From: a bacterium
GTDB taxonomy: Bacteria > JACRDZ01 > JAQUKH01
Assembly: GCA_040754625.1 (NCBI GenBank)
Contig: JBFMCF010000113.1
Coordinates: forward strand, 1 to 43,175
Length of the DNA: 43,175 nucleotides
Direction of reading: 5' to 3'
Below the pieces are notes generated by a model, which ran no database searches, was not told where the DNA came from, and worked only from the letters and a program-made list of their open reading frames with translations. The position numbers and the translations under genes were made by a program. Position 1 is the first letter of the stretch; each line of letters opens with the position of its first letter. Positions 26,510 to 34,808 of the stretch are shown here, piece after piece.

Positions 26510-28393
26510 TTAAACTTTAGTTTCGTTTACCGGATTTGTTTCTGTGGATTTAGTTTTTTTATGGTTAACGTGTGTTTCCGCAATATACTTTTCTAGTTCT
26601 TCTGGAGTGCTTTTTAATATTACATTTACATCCTCAGCATCCAATACTTCTTTTTCCAAAAGTATATTAGCAAGAATATTAAGCTTGTCTTTTTTTTCTT
26701 CAAGAAGTTTTTCGGCCTTACTGTAACAATCTTCGACTATCTTGCGTATTTCTTCGTCAATTTCAATAGCAGTTTTTTCGCTGTAGTTTTTATCTTTAAC
26801 AATATCGCGGCCTAAAAATATCTGTTCATTTTTTTTGCCGAATGTGATTGGCCCAAGTTTTTCACTCATTCCATATTCACATACCATTTTATGGGCCGCC
26901 TCAGTCGCGCGTTCAAGGTCATTTTGGGCCCCTGTAGTTATTTCATTGAAAATCATTTGTTCCGCTACCCGCCCGCCGAGGAGGACAATCATTCTATTCA
27001 TAATTTCACTCTTTGTAATCAGGTACCTGTCTTCCGTCGGAAGCTGTAGTGTATAGCCTAAGGCCGCTATCCCGCGAGGGATAATTGATATTTTATGGAC
27101 AGGATCCGAGCCCGGGATCATCTTAGCTAATAACGCATGGCCAGATTCATGAAAAGCAACTATCCTTTTTTCTCTATCGCTTATAACCCTGCTTTTTCTT
27201 TCAGGGCCCGCGACAACTCTTTCAATCGCTTCTTCAAATTCCTGCATTTCAACTTTATTTTTATTTCTTCTCGCGGCCAAAAGCGCGGCCTCATTTACCA
27301 TATTTGCCAAATCCGCGCCTGAAAAACCAGGCGTGCGCCGCGCCATAATTTTCATATCTACTGAAGGGTCAACCGGTATATTTTTAGAATGGACTTTTAT
27401 AATTCCCTCGCGGCCGACAATATCAGGCCTGTCAACAACTATTTGCCTGTCAAATCTGCCGGGCCGAAGCAGTGCGGGGTCTAATACGTCCGGCCGGTTT
27501 GTAGCTGCAATAATTATTACACCTTCATTGGATTCAAAACCATCAAGTTCCACGAGGAGCTGGTTAAGTGTTTGTTCACGTTCATCATGACCTCCCCCAA
27601 GTCCCGCGAAACGCTGGCGGCCGACCGCGTCAATTTCGTCAATAAAGATAATACACGGCGCGTTTCTTTTGCCCTGTTCAAAAAGATCGCGTACGCGGGA
27701 AGCCCCGACACCGACAAACATCTCAACAAAATCAGAACCGCTGATGTTGAAAAATGGCGTGTTCGCTTCGCCGGCCACAGCGCGTGCCAAAAGCGTTTTA
27801 CCTGTTCCCGGTGGTCCGAACAATAGAACACCTTTGGGAATTTTCCCCCCGAGTTTTTGGAATTTCGGAGGATCTTTAAGAAATTCAATTATTTCCTGCA
27901 ATTCTTGTTTTGGTTCATCGCATCCCGCCACATTAGCAAATGTAATCTTTGGAGACTTTTCCGAATGTAATTTTACCCTTGCTTTTCCGAAAGAAAGGGC
28001 TTTGGTTCCCGGTCCCTGCATCTGGCGCATGAGGAAAATCCAAACACCTATAAATAAAATCATCGGGGCCCATGAAAATAAAAAATTTAAAAGCCACGAA
28101 TTAGATTCATTCGGCTTCACAGTAATGTTGACTTTTTTTTCTCTCAGCATTTTTATCAGTTCAGGATCATCAGGCGTTAAAGTAGCAAAATATGTGCTGT
28201 CCTCGAACATGCCCTGTATATCTTTATCTTGAATTTCCACATTTTTTATCTTATTTTCTTCCAGTTTATTCAAAAATTCGCTGTAATTAATTTTATCGTG
28301 TGTTTTTTGTGCAATATTTCCCAGGTAAAAAACAGAGATAGCTATCGCCATGATGATAAGCCATATACTTAAATTTTTATAGAATTTATTCAT
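26510..28393 (-). CDS. ftsH: ATP-dependent zinc metalloprotease FtsH
   Basis: Membrane-bound AAA protease for quality control. The 627-residue protein has two membrane helices (about 9-26 and 104-122) around a small periplasmic domain, a Walker A GPPGTGKT at 193-200, Walker B IIFIDEID, the SRH region [19 protein letters not shown], and the zinc site HESGH at 415-419. A GAGGT ribosome-binding site precedes the ATG. Lies between tilS and folE. Confidence 0.98.
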   Translation of the reverse strand: MNKFYKNLSIWLIIMAIAISVFYLGNIAQKTHDKINYSEFLNKLEENKIKNVEIQDKDIQGMFEDSTYFATLTPDDPELIKMLREKKVNITVKPNESNSWLLNFLFSWAPMILFIGVWIFLMRQMQGPGTKALSFGKARVKLHSEKSPKITFANVAGCDEPKQELQEIIEFLKDPPKFQKLGGKIPKGVLLFGPPGTGKTLLARAVAGEANTPFFNISGSDFVEMFVGVGASRVRDLFEQGKRNAPCIIFIDEIDAVGRQRFAGLGGGHDEREQTLNQLLVELDGFESNEGVIIIAATNRPDVLDPALLRPGRFDRQIVVDRPDIVGREGIIKVHSKNIPVDPSVDMKIMARRTPGFSGADLANMVNEAALLAARRNKNKVEMQEFEEAIERVVAGPERKSRVISDREKRIVAFHESGHALLAKMIPGSDPVHKISIIPRGIAALGYTLQLPTEDRYLITKSEIMNRMIVLLGGRVAEQMIFNEITTGAQNDLERATEAAHKMVCEYGMSEKLGPITFGKKNEQIFLGRDIVKDKNYSEKTAIEIDEEIRKIVEDCYSKAEKLLEEKKDKLNILANILLEKEVLDAEDVNVILKSTPEELEKYIAETHVNHKKTKSTETNPVNETKV

Positions 28394-28468
28394 TAAATTA
28401 CCTCATTTTATGTTTAATTTTCAGTACTATTATACCACAATTTAAATTTATAATTATATATGATATTT

Positions 28469-29467
28469 TTAATTATTACAATAAAATAATAATTTTTCAC
28501 GAATTTTTTTAGCAATTAATTTCCGGGGGAGGTTCGTTTTTAAATTTTTGCCGCTCAAAATTTTTTGTATGGCTTTTATATGATTGAAGTCTATATTATG
28601 TCCTGATGTAAATTCCCTCGCGCAGGATTGAAGAACACGGGCCTGGACAGCAGGGTGAAGTTTTAATAGTTTATTAACGGAGACCTCTAAAATATTATTA
28701 TTTTTTTTGGGTTTTTTGATAATGATTTTTTTCGCAATCCTTCCGGCCAAATTTTCAAGATAATCATTTTCCAATGATAAGATATTTGACATATTATTTA
28801 AACGGTTTTTTAACTGCGGCTGATAGTATTTTTCTAAAAAAGGAATCAATTTCAGCCTGATCTTATTACGCATGTAAATTATTTTCTTATTAGAGGCGTC
28901 TACACGGAAGGTTATCTTTTCTTTTTTTAAAAAACTTAAAATATCTTTACGTGAAATGGAAAGCATGGGATGGACCAAAACTATTTTTTTTGTTAATGGC
29001 CTTTTTACAGGTATACCTGATAAGCCCTGCTTGCCGCTTCCTCTTAAAAAATTAAATAAAACGGTTTCCGCCTGGTCATCAGCCTGGTGCGCTAAAGCGA
29101 TTTTGTTCACGTTGTGTTTTTGCGCGATTTTCAGAAAAAATTCAAGGCGCAGTTCCCTGGCGGTATCCTGTAATGAGTTATTGGAATTTTCAAGTATATT
29201 TTTGTTTACCGGCAGAAGGTAAAAAGGCAGTTCAAGTTTACGCGCCATGTTCCTGCAGAAATTTTCGTCTTTATCTGAATCTTTACCCCTCAAATGATAA
29301 TTAATATGGACCAGAAAAAGGGAAAGATTATTTTTGTTTCTAAGTTTATTTAAAAGAATGGCCAGCGCGGTTGAATCAGGGCCTCCGGACAAGCCTATTA
29401 CAATACGGTCATTTTTTTTAATTAAGCCGGAAGTTGTAATTTTTTCGATTAGTTGTTTTTCGGGCAT
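28469..29467 (-). CDS. tilS: tRNA(Ile)-lysidine synthase
   Basis: Converts the wobble cytidine of the CAU-anticodon isoleucine tRNA to lysidine, so that it reads AUA. The 332-residue protein has the PP-loop SGGPDS at 27-32, then HINYHLRG, ALAHQADDQAET and GLSGIPVKR. It is a short form, like Aquifex TilS, lacking most of the long C-terminal domain of the E. coli enzyme. It lies just downstream of two CAT-anticodon tRNA genes, one of which might be its substrate. No Shine-Dalgarno is visible. Confidence 0.94.
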   Translation of the reverse strand: MPEKQLIEKITTSGLIKKNDRIVIGLSGGPDSTALAILLNKLRNKNNLSLFLVHINYHLRGKDSDKDENFCRNMARKLELPFYLLPVNKNILENSNNSLQDTARELRLEFFLKIAQKHNVNKIALAHQADDQAETVLFNFLRGSGKQGLSGIPVKRPLTKKIVLVHPMLSISRKDILSFLKKEKITFRVDASNKKIIYMRNKIRLKLIPFLEKYYQPQLKNRLNNMSNILSLENDYLENLAGRIAKKIIIKKPKKNNNILEVSVNKLLKLHPAVQARVLQSCAREFTSGHNIDFNHIKAIQKILSGKNLKTNLPRKLIAKKIREKLLFYCNN

Positions 29468-29473
29468 TTACAA

Positions 29474-29582
29474 TGTAGTTTGTGTGTGTAGTTTGTAATT
29501 TGGGAAAAATTTTCATGCCGTCAGTGTAAAATTGAATAAGGTTACGCAAATTACAAAATACAAATTACTAATTACACAAAAT
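29474..29582. repeat. GTAGTTTGT / ATTACAAA word array
   Basis: Words such as TGTAGTTTG and GTTTGTAATTT (29474-29502) are answered by complementary ACAAATTAC-type words (29547-29582). It fills the 135-base gap between tilS and the first tRNA, and no gene is present there. Confidence 0.55.
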
Positions 29583-29602
29583 TTTCGCATTATGAAAATT
29601 TT
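29577..29602 (-). terminator. Hairpin directly downstream of tRNA (CAT)
   Basis: AAAATTTTC and GAAAATTTT form a 9-bp AT-rich stem around a 7-base loop. On the minus strand it comes right after the tRNA 3' end. The stem itself ends in a T run, so it could be a terminator or processing signal. Confidence 0.4.
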
Positions 29603-29679
29603 TGGTAGCGGTGGTAGGACTTGAACCTACGACACCACGGGTATGAGCCGAGTGCTCTAACCAACTGAGCTACACCGCC
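29603..29679 (-). tRNA. tRNA with CAT anticodon (elongator Met, or Ile2)
   Basis: A full cloverleaf of 77 bases with encoded CCA. Acceptor arm GGCGGTG/CACCGCT (first pair G-U), D arm GCTC/GAGC, anticodon loop CTCATAC, T arm GTAGG/CCTAC with loop TTCAAGT. The anticodon stem has a T-T mismatch at 28-42. Because the next tRNA is a clear initiator, this is elongator Met or the isoleucine tRNA that TilS modifies; similarity in the D arm favours Met. Confidence 0.92.
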
Positions 29680-29680
29680 A

Positions 29681-29760
29681 AAAATAGAAAATCGAAAATT
29701 GAGAATCGAAAACTGACCGCTGATTTCTTTTTCTCCATTTTCGATTTTCTATTTTCGATT
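29681..29760. repeat. AATCGAAAA-type word array between two tRNA genes
   Basis: Words GAAAATCGAAAATTG and GAATCGAAAAC (29681-29712) are mirrored by TTTTCGATTTTCTATTTTCGATT (29737-29760, read in pieces). The halves are complementary and could fold, separating the two tRNAs in the precursor. Confidence 0.6.
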
Positions 29761-29767
29761 GCTCTGA

Positions 29768-29790
29768 TTTTTCTGCCTTTGGCAGAAAAA
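29768..29790 (-). terminator. Perfect 10-bp hairpin downstream of tRNA-fMet
   Basis: TTTTTCTGCC and GGCAGAAAAA pair perfectly around a 3-base loop, directly after the initiator tRNA in minus-strand orientation. The A/T flanks give a T run on either strand. Confidence 0.55.
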
Positions 29791-29792
29791 TA

Positions 29793-29869
<77 letters not shown>

Positions 29870-29920
29870 ATAATCGTTAAAAAGATTTAATTATACATCA
29901 AAATATTATTTTGTCAAGCT

Positions 29921-30268
29921 TTAATGGTGTTTTTCACCTTTAATGTAATAATGAGCCAGCGGCGCGATGAAACTGAAGAGCATAAAAGCAAGCAAAATTT
30001 TTGCAAAAATGAGCATTTTCCCATAATGAGGCCAGATATGGGAAGAGGTGTGGATTTCTCCATGTTCAGCGCTTCCTTCCATGTCTCCAGCCGTTTTTCC
30101 ACCATCTTTAATATTCGCGGCATCATGTATTGTGCCATCGGGGTTATGGCCTATGTTTTTCTCATGGCTTGCCTCTTCATGGACTGCCGAAATATTTTTA
30201 AAGAAAAATGAAATTCCAAGAGACACACTTATCATGCAAATAAAGATAAATTTATTCGTTTTACGCAT
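29921..30268 (-). CDS. Small His-rich protein with two membrane segments
   Basis: Unrecognised. The 115-residue protein has an N-terminal hydrophobic segment (about residues 7-24, signal or anchor), a His-, Gly- and Asp-rich middle (residues 30-80), and a C-terminal membrane helix (about 84-106) followed by a short tail ending in two histidines. I count 11 histidines, so metal binding is possible. A GGAGGG ribosome-binding site supports this frame over a 74-aa overlap in another frame. It stands alone between the tRNA genes and the DUF501 gene. Confidence 0.7.
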   Translation of the reverse strand: MRKTNKFIFICMISVSLGISFFFKNISAVHEEASHEKNIGHNPDGTIHDAANIKDGGKTAGDMEGSAEHGEIHTSSHIWPHYGKMLIFAKILLAFMLFSFIAPLAHYYIKGEKHH

Positions 30269-30316
30269 AGTGGCCCTCCGTTTTTAACACAATTATAATA
30301 TGTTTTATTATTTACT

Positions 30317-30844
30317 TCAAGTAATATAAACACATTTTTTTTTACATAGCGGGTTTTTTTTAACATATCCTTCTATAATATTTCCGATTGGATTTTTCTT
30401 TACCGCAATATGATACGCCCAGTGGCTGTGAAGACATTTAAGAGATGACAAATCTTTAATACCGTCTATACCTTTTCCTTCAAGTGATTTAACACGTTTT
30501 ATACTTAAGCCAGGCGGATAAAATTTTTTACGGTAACCGGCAAAATTTTTATTTATTGTTATTATATTTTCTTTTAGGGAGGTGTTTATTATAAATTTAT
30601 TTTTTATTTTTTTTATCAACCCGTCCGATTCAAGCCTGGAAATTAAATAAATTTCATGAGGGCAAGTAAGCCAGAATATGGTGGGAGAAAGCTCCGGAGA
30701 GCTTAAAATCACCCTTGGAAGTTTATAACGGCATTTTTTGATGACTTTTAATAAGTTGCGCGGTTTTCTTCCTATCTGTTTTTCAATGATTTGAGTGATC
30801 TTATCGCGGTGTGATTTGGAATATAATTTCGCCTTTTTCTGCAA
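30317..30844 (-). CDS. DUF501 family protein
   Basis: Function unknown. The 175-residue protein shows the DUF501 pattern: IGRKPRN followed by a cysteine, PRVILSSP, the hallmark TIFWLTCPHEIYLISRLESDG, and a later segment with RVKSLEGKGIDGIKDLSSLKCLHSHWAYHIA. In other bacteria DUF501 genes often follow an FtsB/DivIC gene, and that is so here. The start is TTG with GAGAGG upstream, overlapping the end of the ftsB-like gene by 44 bases, so translation is coupled. No other in-frame start was found nearby. Confidence 0.85.
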   Translation of the reverse strand: MQKKAKLYSKSHRDKITQIIEKQIGRKPRNLLKVIKKCRYKLPRVILSSPELSPTIFWLTCPHEIYLISRLESDGLIKKIKNKFIINTSLKENIITINKNFAGYRKKFYPPGLSIKRVKSLEGKGIDGIKDLSSLKCLHSHWAYHIAVKKNPIGNIIEGYVKKNPLCKKKCVYIT

Positions 30845-31139
30845 GTCCCAGTTCCTCTCTAGCCAGCCGTTCTATATATTCGGGATTCTCTTTGAGATTT
30901 TTTATCTCTACCAGCAGCCTTTTATTTTCATTTTCTATATTTTTGTTTTGTTCCTTCAACCTGGCATAAGTTTTGCGAAGATTTCTAAAATGAAGGTAGC
31001 CCTTATCTCCTTTTATGAATATTAAACTGAAAAGAAGAAAAAGGAAGAACGTCCATATCACAAAAATCTGGTTGTAAACCATATGGTGTTTTTTCCTTTT
31101 TCTGGTCCCTTTTAAATCAGTCAGTTTTTGGTATTTCAT
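30801..31139 (-). CDS. ftsB: FtsB/DivIC-like septum formation initiator protein
   Basis: Bitopic cell-division protein that bridges FtsL and FtsQ. The 112-residue protein has a short basic cytoplasmic tail (RKRKKHH), one membrane helix (about 24-42), a coiled coil (about 50-88) rich in Glu, Lys and Leu, and the family's C-terminal PEYIERLAREELGLAEKGEIIF. Overlaps the DUF501 gene. The name is by family; FtsB and DivIC cannot be told apart here. Confidence 0.9.
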   Translation of the reverse strand: MKYQKLTDLKGTRKRKKHHMVYNQIFVIWTFFLFLLFSLIFIKGDKGYLHFRNLRKTYARLKEQNKNIENENKRLLVEIKNLKENPEYIERLAREELGLAEKGEIIFQITPR

Positions 31140-31179
31140 TTTATTATATTATAATTTTATATAGCGTCGATTAATTATT

Positions 31180-31188
31180 TGATATAAT
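31180..31188 (+). promoter_or_regulatory. Extended -10 promoter element
   Basis: TGATATAAT matches an extended -10 box (TGnTATAAT), 40 bases upstream of the DUF362 start codon in the gap between divergent genes. No good -35 box is seen, as is often the case for extended -10 promoters. Confidence 0.45.
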
Positions 31189-31228
31189 ATTATTCGTAAC
31201 TTATTATTAAAACTTAAGTAAAATAACT

Positions 31229-32158
31229 ATGAAAAATATAACACGCAGACGTTTTTTGGAAAAAGCTGTCAAAATTACCGGCCTTTTAGCCTTTTCTAAC
31301 GCAATGCCGAAGGGTTTAATGACTTATGCAATTGGAGAAGATACTAAAAAATCTTTGATAGGAATCGGGAAAGGTGAAAATTACGGAAAGATTGCAAACC
31401 TGGCTTTAGAAGCGGCTGGAGGAATAGGGAAGTTTGTAAAAAGAGGGGATAAAGTAGTCATCAAACCCAATATTTCATGGGACAGGCCGCCGGCATTGGC
31501 CGCAAATGTCCACCCGGAGGTCTTGAAAGAGGTTATTGCGATGTGTCTTAATGCAGGTGCGGGTAAAGTTATTATTTTTGACCGCCCATGCAACGATCCG
31601 AGGCGAAGTTATGTAAACAGCGGTGCAGAAGACGTTGTTAAAGGTTTTAAAAACAGCCAGGTAAATTTGATACATGTTGATAATAAAAATTATATAGAAA
31701 AAATATTCAAAGAAGGAAAATTTATTACGAAGTGGAATATTTACAGGGAAGCACTGGAAAATGATGTTTTCATCAATCTTGCTAAAGCAAAACATCACGG
31801 CCTTTCTAAACTTACCCTGGGAATGAAAAATATGATGGGAGTCATGGGAGGTGATCGGGGTGTAATGCACCAGCATATTGACCAAAATCTGGCTGATTTG
31901 AATTTTTTAATCCGGCCCAAATTAGTAATACTTGATGCGGGCAGGATTCTATGGCGGAACGGGCCCCAGGGCGGAGATATTTCAGATACTAAAAAAGCGG
32001 ACCAGGTAATCGCAAGCCAGGATGTTATAGCGGTTGATTCATACGGTTCAACCCTATTTGATATAAAAGGAAGCGATTTAGGATACATAACCATTGGGAA
32101 AGAAATGGGATTGGGAGAAAGCGATCTGAAAAAAGTGGAGATTAATATTAAACAATGA
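31229..32158 (+). CDS. Tat-exported DUF362 protein
   Basis: A 309-residue protein with a twin-arginine signal at the N terminus (NITRRRFLEKAV, hydrophobic stretch to about residue 30) followed by a full DUF362 domain: VVIKPNISWDRPP, VIAMCLNAGAGKVIIFD, KHHGLSKLTLGMKNMMG and GRILWRNGPQGG. DUF362 proteins are often found with ferredoxin-like partners; the reaction is not known. Tat export implies folding, perhaps with a cofactor, in the cytoplasm. Its stop codon overlaps the start of the polyferredoxin gene by 4 bases. Confidence 0.9.
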   Translation: MKNITRRRFLEKAVKITGLLAFSNAMPKGLMTYAIGEDTKKSLIGIGKGENYGKIANLALEAAGGIGKFVKRGDKVVIKPNISWDRPPALAANVHPEVLKEVIAMCLNAGAGKVIIFDRPCNDPRRSYVNSGAEDVVKGFKNSQVNLIHVDNKNYIEKIFKEGKFITKWNIYREALENDVFINLAKAKHHGLSKLTLGMKNMMGVMGGDRGVMHQHIDQNLADLNFLIRPKLVILDAGRILWRNGPQGGDISDTKKADQVIASQDVIAVDSYGSTLFDIKGSDLGYITIGKEMGLGESDLKKVEINIKQ

Positions 32159-33657
32159 AATGGCGGCGCAGGGCTGTCCAGATTTTTATTTTTGTTTTTT
32201 TTGTGTTTCTTTTCCTGGAAACCACATATCAGGGAAAGGATATTCTTAGTTATCCCGTTAATATTTTTTTGCGGCTTGACCCTTTAATTGCGCTTGGCAC
32301 TATGATTTCCGTACGGAAATTTATAGAAGGTTTTGGTGGGGCATTTTTGATTCTGTTTGCAACTGTTATTCTTGGCCGTTTTTTTTGCGGATGGGTATGC
32401 CCCTTAGGGACATTTTTAGATGTTTTTTCAACTGTATTTTTCAGAAAAAAGAGATTTTTTTATAAAGAAAAACAAAATTATCAAAAATACCGCTGGAAAT
32501 ATTATATATTAATTTTTCTTTTGGTTACATCGGTCTTCAGCATTCAGTCTGTTTTTCTGCTTGACCCTATAAGCCTTATCACAAGAAGTTTTACGATAAC
32601 TGTTTATCCTGCCTTTAATTTTTTATTTTCACGCTGGAGTTTTTTCCTGCCCGCGTCCGTTAAAAAATCGGTTTTTCTTGATGCGCAACCTGTTTTTCTT
32701 TTAAATATTTTTATAACTGTTTTTTTTATTATTATACTGTTCCTGGAAAATTTCGGGAAGCGTTTCTGGTGCCGGAATTTATGCCCCCTGGGAGCAATGC
32801 TTGGTTTAGTTTCAAGATTTCCATTGTTCAGGCGCGTTGTGGGAGAAGGCTGTAATGACTGCGGGCTGTGCGGGAAGAATTGTAAAATGAACGCTGTGAG
32901 GGACGATTTTAAAAACAACCTCTCCTTCGAATGTATTGACTGCTTTACCTGCGCGGACGCATGCCCTGCGGAAGAAGTCAATTTCGTATTCTCACCGGAT
33001 ATTAATTCGAGGCAAAAATTCGATTTATCCAGGCGTCACGTGTTATTTTCTGTTTTTGGAGGGGTTTTATCCGTCCCCATAATAAAAAACATTTATCTCC
33101 AAAAAGATGAATTATTCAAGGCGGGAAATGATTATTTAATCCGCCCGCCCGGGGCCGTGACGGAAACTGAATTTTTAAATCGTTGTATAAGATGCGGTAA
33201 ATGCATGCGCGTGTGTTTAGGAAACGCTCTCCATCCCGCATTAATTGAGGCGGGATTGGAGGGATTATGGTCTCCCATGCTTGTCCCGAGGTTAGGATAT
33301 TGTGAATATAATTGCACGCTTTGCGGACAGGTTTGTCCTACACAGGCGATTAAAGAGTTAACTCTGGATGAGAAGAAAAAGAATATAATCGGCCTTGCGC
33401 ATTTTGATAAAAACAGGTGTATTCCGTATGCGAGACGGACAAATTGCATGGTTTGCGAAGAGCACTGTCCCACATCTCCAAAGGCAATTGTTTTTGAAGA
33501 GACCAAAGAATTAACCAGAGAAGGTTATCCTATCAAGCTTCCCAGGGTTGTTGAGGATAAGTGCATCGGCTGCGGTATCTGCCAGAATAAGTGCCCGGTC
33601 CAGGGGAAAGGGGCGATCATTGTGACTAGGGAAAAAGGGATGAAATCCGGAGATTAA
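32155..33657 (+). CDS. NapH/NapG-like fused membrane polyferredoxin
   Basis: A 500-residue iron-sulfur membrane protein. The first part is NapH/CcoG-like: four or so membrane helices with the CGWVCPLG motif at 78-85 and CRNLCPLG at 206-213, then two ferredoxin motifs (Cys233-243 and Cys260-270). Residues 292-310 (LSRRHVLFSVFGGVLSVPI) look like a Tat-type or membrane segment. It is followed by four further cysteine clusters (344-354, 383-394, 422-438, 470-480) as in NapG. The C-terminal half may therefore lie outside the cytoplasm. It probably passes electrons between the quinone pool and the DUF362 neighbour. Confidence 0.88.
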   Translation: MKWRRRAVQIFIFVFFVFLFLETTYQGKDILSYPVNIFLRLDPLIALGTMISVRKFIEGFGGAFLILFATVILGRFFCGWVCPLGTFLDVFSTVFFRKKRFFYKEKQNYQKYRWKYYILIFLLVTSVFSIQSVFLLDPISLITRSFTITVYPAFNFLFSRWSFFLPASVKKSVFLDAQPVFLLNIFITVFFIIILFLENFGKRFWCRNLCPLGAMLGLVSRFPLFRRVVGEGCNDCGLCGKNCKMNAVRDDFKNNLSFECIDCFTCADACPAEEVNFVFSPDINSRQKFDLSRRHVLFSVFGGVLSVPIIKNIYLQKDELFKAGNDYLIRPPGAVTETEFLNRCIRCGKCMRVCLGNALHPALIEAGLEGLWSPMLVPRLGYCEYNCTLCGQVCPTQAIKELTLDEKKKNIIGLAHFDKNRCIPYARRTNCMVCEEHCPTSPKAIVFEETKELTREGYPIKLPRVVEDKCIGCGICQNKCPVQGKGAIIVTREKGMKSGD

Positions 33658-33659
33658 AA

Positions 33660-34736
33660 ATGGCAAAAACAGGTAAACTTATTTCTATTTTGATTTTAGC
33701 TGCAAATCTTTTAGGTTGTATAAGAAAAATCCCTGATGAGATCAGGAAAACAGGTATCGAGGGACGTATAGTACATTATGACCAGTTATTGGAAAGCGCT
33801 TACGTTTACGCCTATCAGGATTCGGATTTCACTAAACCGCCTTTATTTGTTTCCGGCCCAAGCAGTGACAACGGCCGCTATGATTTTGAAATACCGGCAG
33901 GGAAATACTTTATCGCGGCTAAAAAAGATAACATTTATTTCAGCTATTTTGGAGGAAACCCGATAATGGTCAGAAATAATGAATACTCGTGGGTCGGCCT
34001 GAATTGCATAAAAACGGAAATTGACGATTTAAAAGCTTATGAAAATTCCAATAAAGAGGAGACGGTTTTAAAAGGCCGAGTCACATACCAGGACAATCCG
34101 CTTGAAAATGCGTATGTTTATTTATATCTTGAGGACAAAACAGATTTTAAAGGAATGGGATTCCAGACATCGCTTCCGACGGATAAAGATGGAAGATTTA
34201 AATTTACTAATTTACCGGAAGGCAAATATTATCTTTACGCAAGAAAAAGAAACATTCCCGGGCCCTCCGGTCCGGTCCAGATAGGGGATTATTCGGGATA
34301 TTTTCATTTAAACCCGGTTGATGTCCGGTGGGGGGTAACAAGTGAGGTTAATATAAAATGCATTGTCCGTGCCGGGGAAATAGGAAAAGAAGTCCTTTCA
34401 ATAGGAAGCGGCAATATAATTATCCGCGGGAAAATCCTTGATTCAAAAGGCCGGCCGGTTAAAGGAATATACGCTTTTTTATATAAAACGCCTGTTATTG
34501 GCCATGAACGGCCGGCATATATTTCTAATGTCACGGATGAGTCTGGTATCTATGAGATTCGTTTAAAAACCAGCGGGAAATATTATCTGGGAGCCAGGCA
34601 GATATTCGGTGATTCGCCCCGTCCGGGCGAACTTTATGGCCTTTATGATAACACGCCGGACCATTCAGTTACAACAAAAGAAGGGGAAATTATTAAAGGG
34701 CTTGTCATTATTGTAAATCCAATCCTGAATCAATGA
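33660..34736 (+). CDS. Lipoprotein with three carboxypeptidase-regulatory-like repeats
   Basis: A 358-residue predicted lipoprotein with lipobox NLLGC (Cys20). Three similar domains of about 100 residues follow, starting near GIEGRIVHYD, VLKGRVTYQD and IIRGKILDSK. Each ends with an AGKYFIAAKK / EGKYYLYARK / SGKYYLGARQ strand. This is the prealbumin-like beta-sandwich seen in CarboxypepD_reg domains. It starts 2 bases after the polyferredoxin stop, so it belongs to the same operon. A binding or scaffold role on the outer face of the membrane is likely, the ligand unknown. Confidence 0.82.
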   Translation: MAKTGKLISILILAANLLGCIRKIPDEIRKTGIEGRIVHYDQLLESAYVYAYQDSDFTKPPLFVSGPSSDNGRYDFEIPAGKYFIAAKKDNIYFSYFGGNPIMVRNNEYSWVGLNCIKTEIDDLKAYENSNKEETVLKGRVTYQDNPLENAYVYLYLEDKTDFKGMGFQTSLPTDKDGRFKFTNLPEGKYYLYARKRNIPGPSGPVQIGDYSGYFHLNPVDVRWGVTSEVNIKCIVRAGEIGKEVLSIGSGNIIIRGKILDSKGRPVKGIYAFLYKTPVIGHERPAYISNVTDESGIYEIRLKTSGKYYLGARQIFGDSPRPGELYGLYDNTPDHSVTTKEGEIIKGLVIIVNPILNQ

Positions 34737-34808
34737 AAAAAACTGGCCATTAAAATCCTGCTAATTTTTATACTTTAGATATTTCAGAAAAAATCCGATT
34801 AAATAATA

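Noticed and set aside
29914-30138. 74-aa minus-strand frame overlapping the His-rich gene
   Set aside because: The 115-aa frame has a good ribosome-binding site, signal segment and two helices; the other frame is a shadow.
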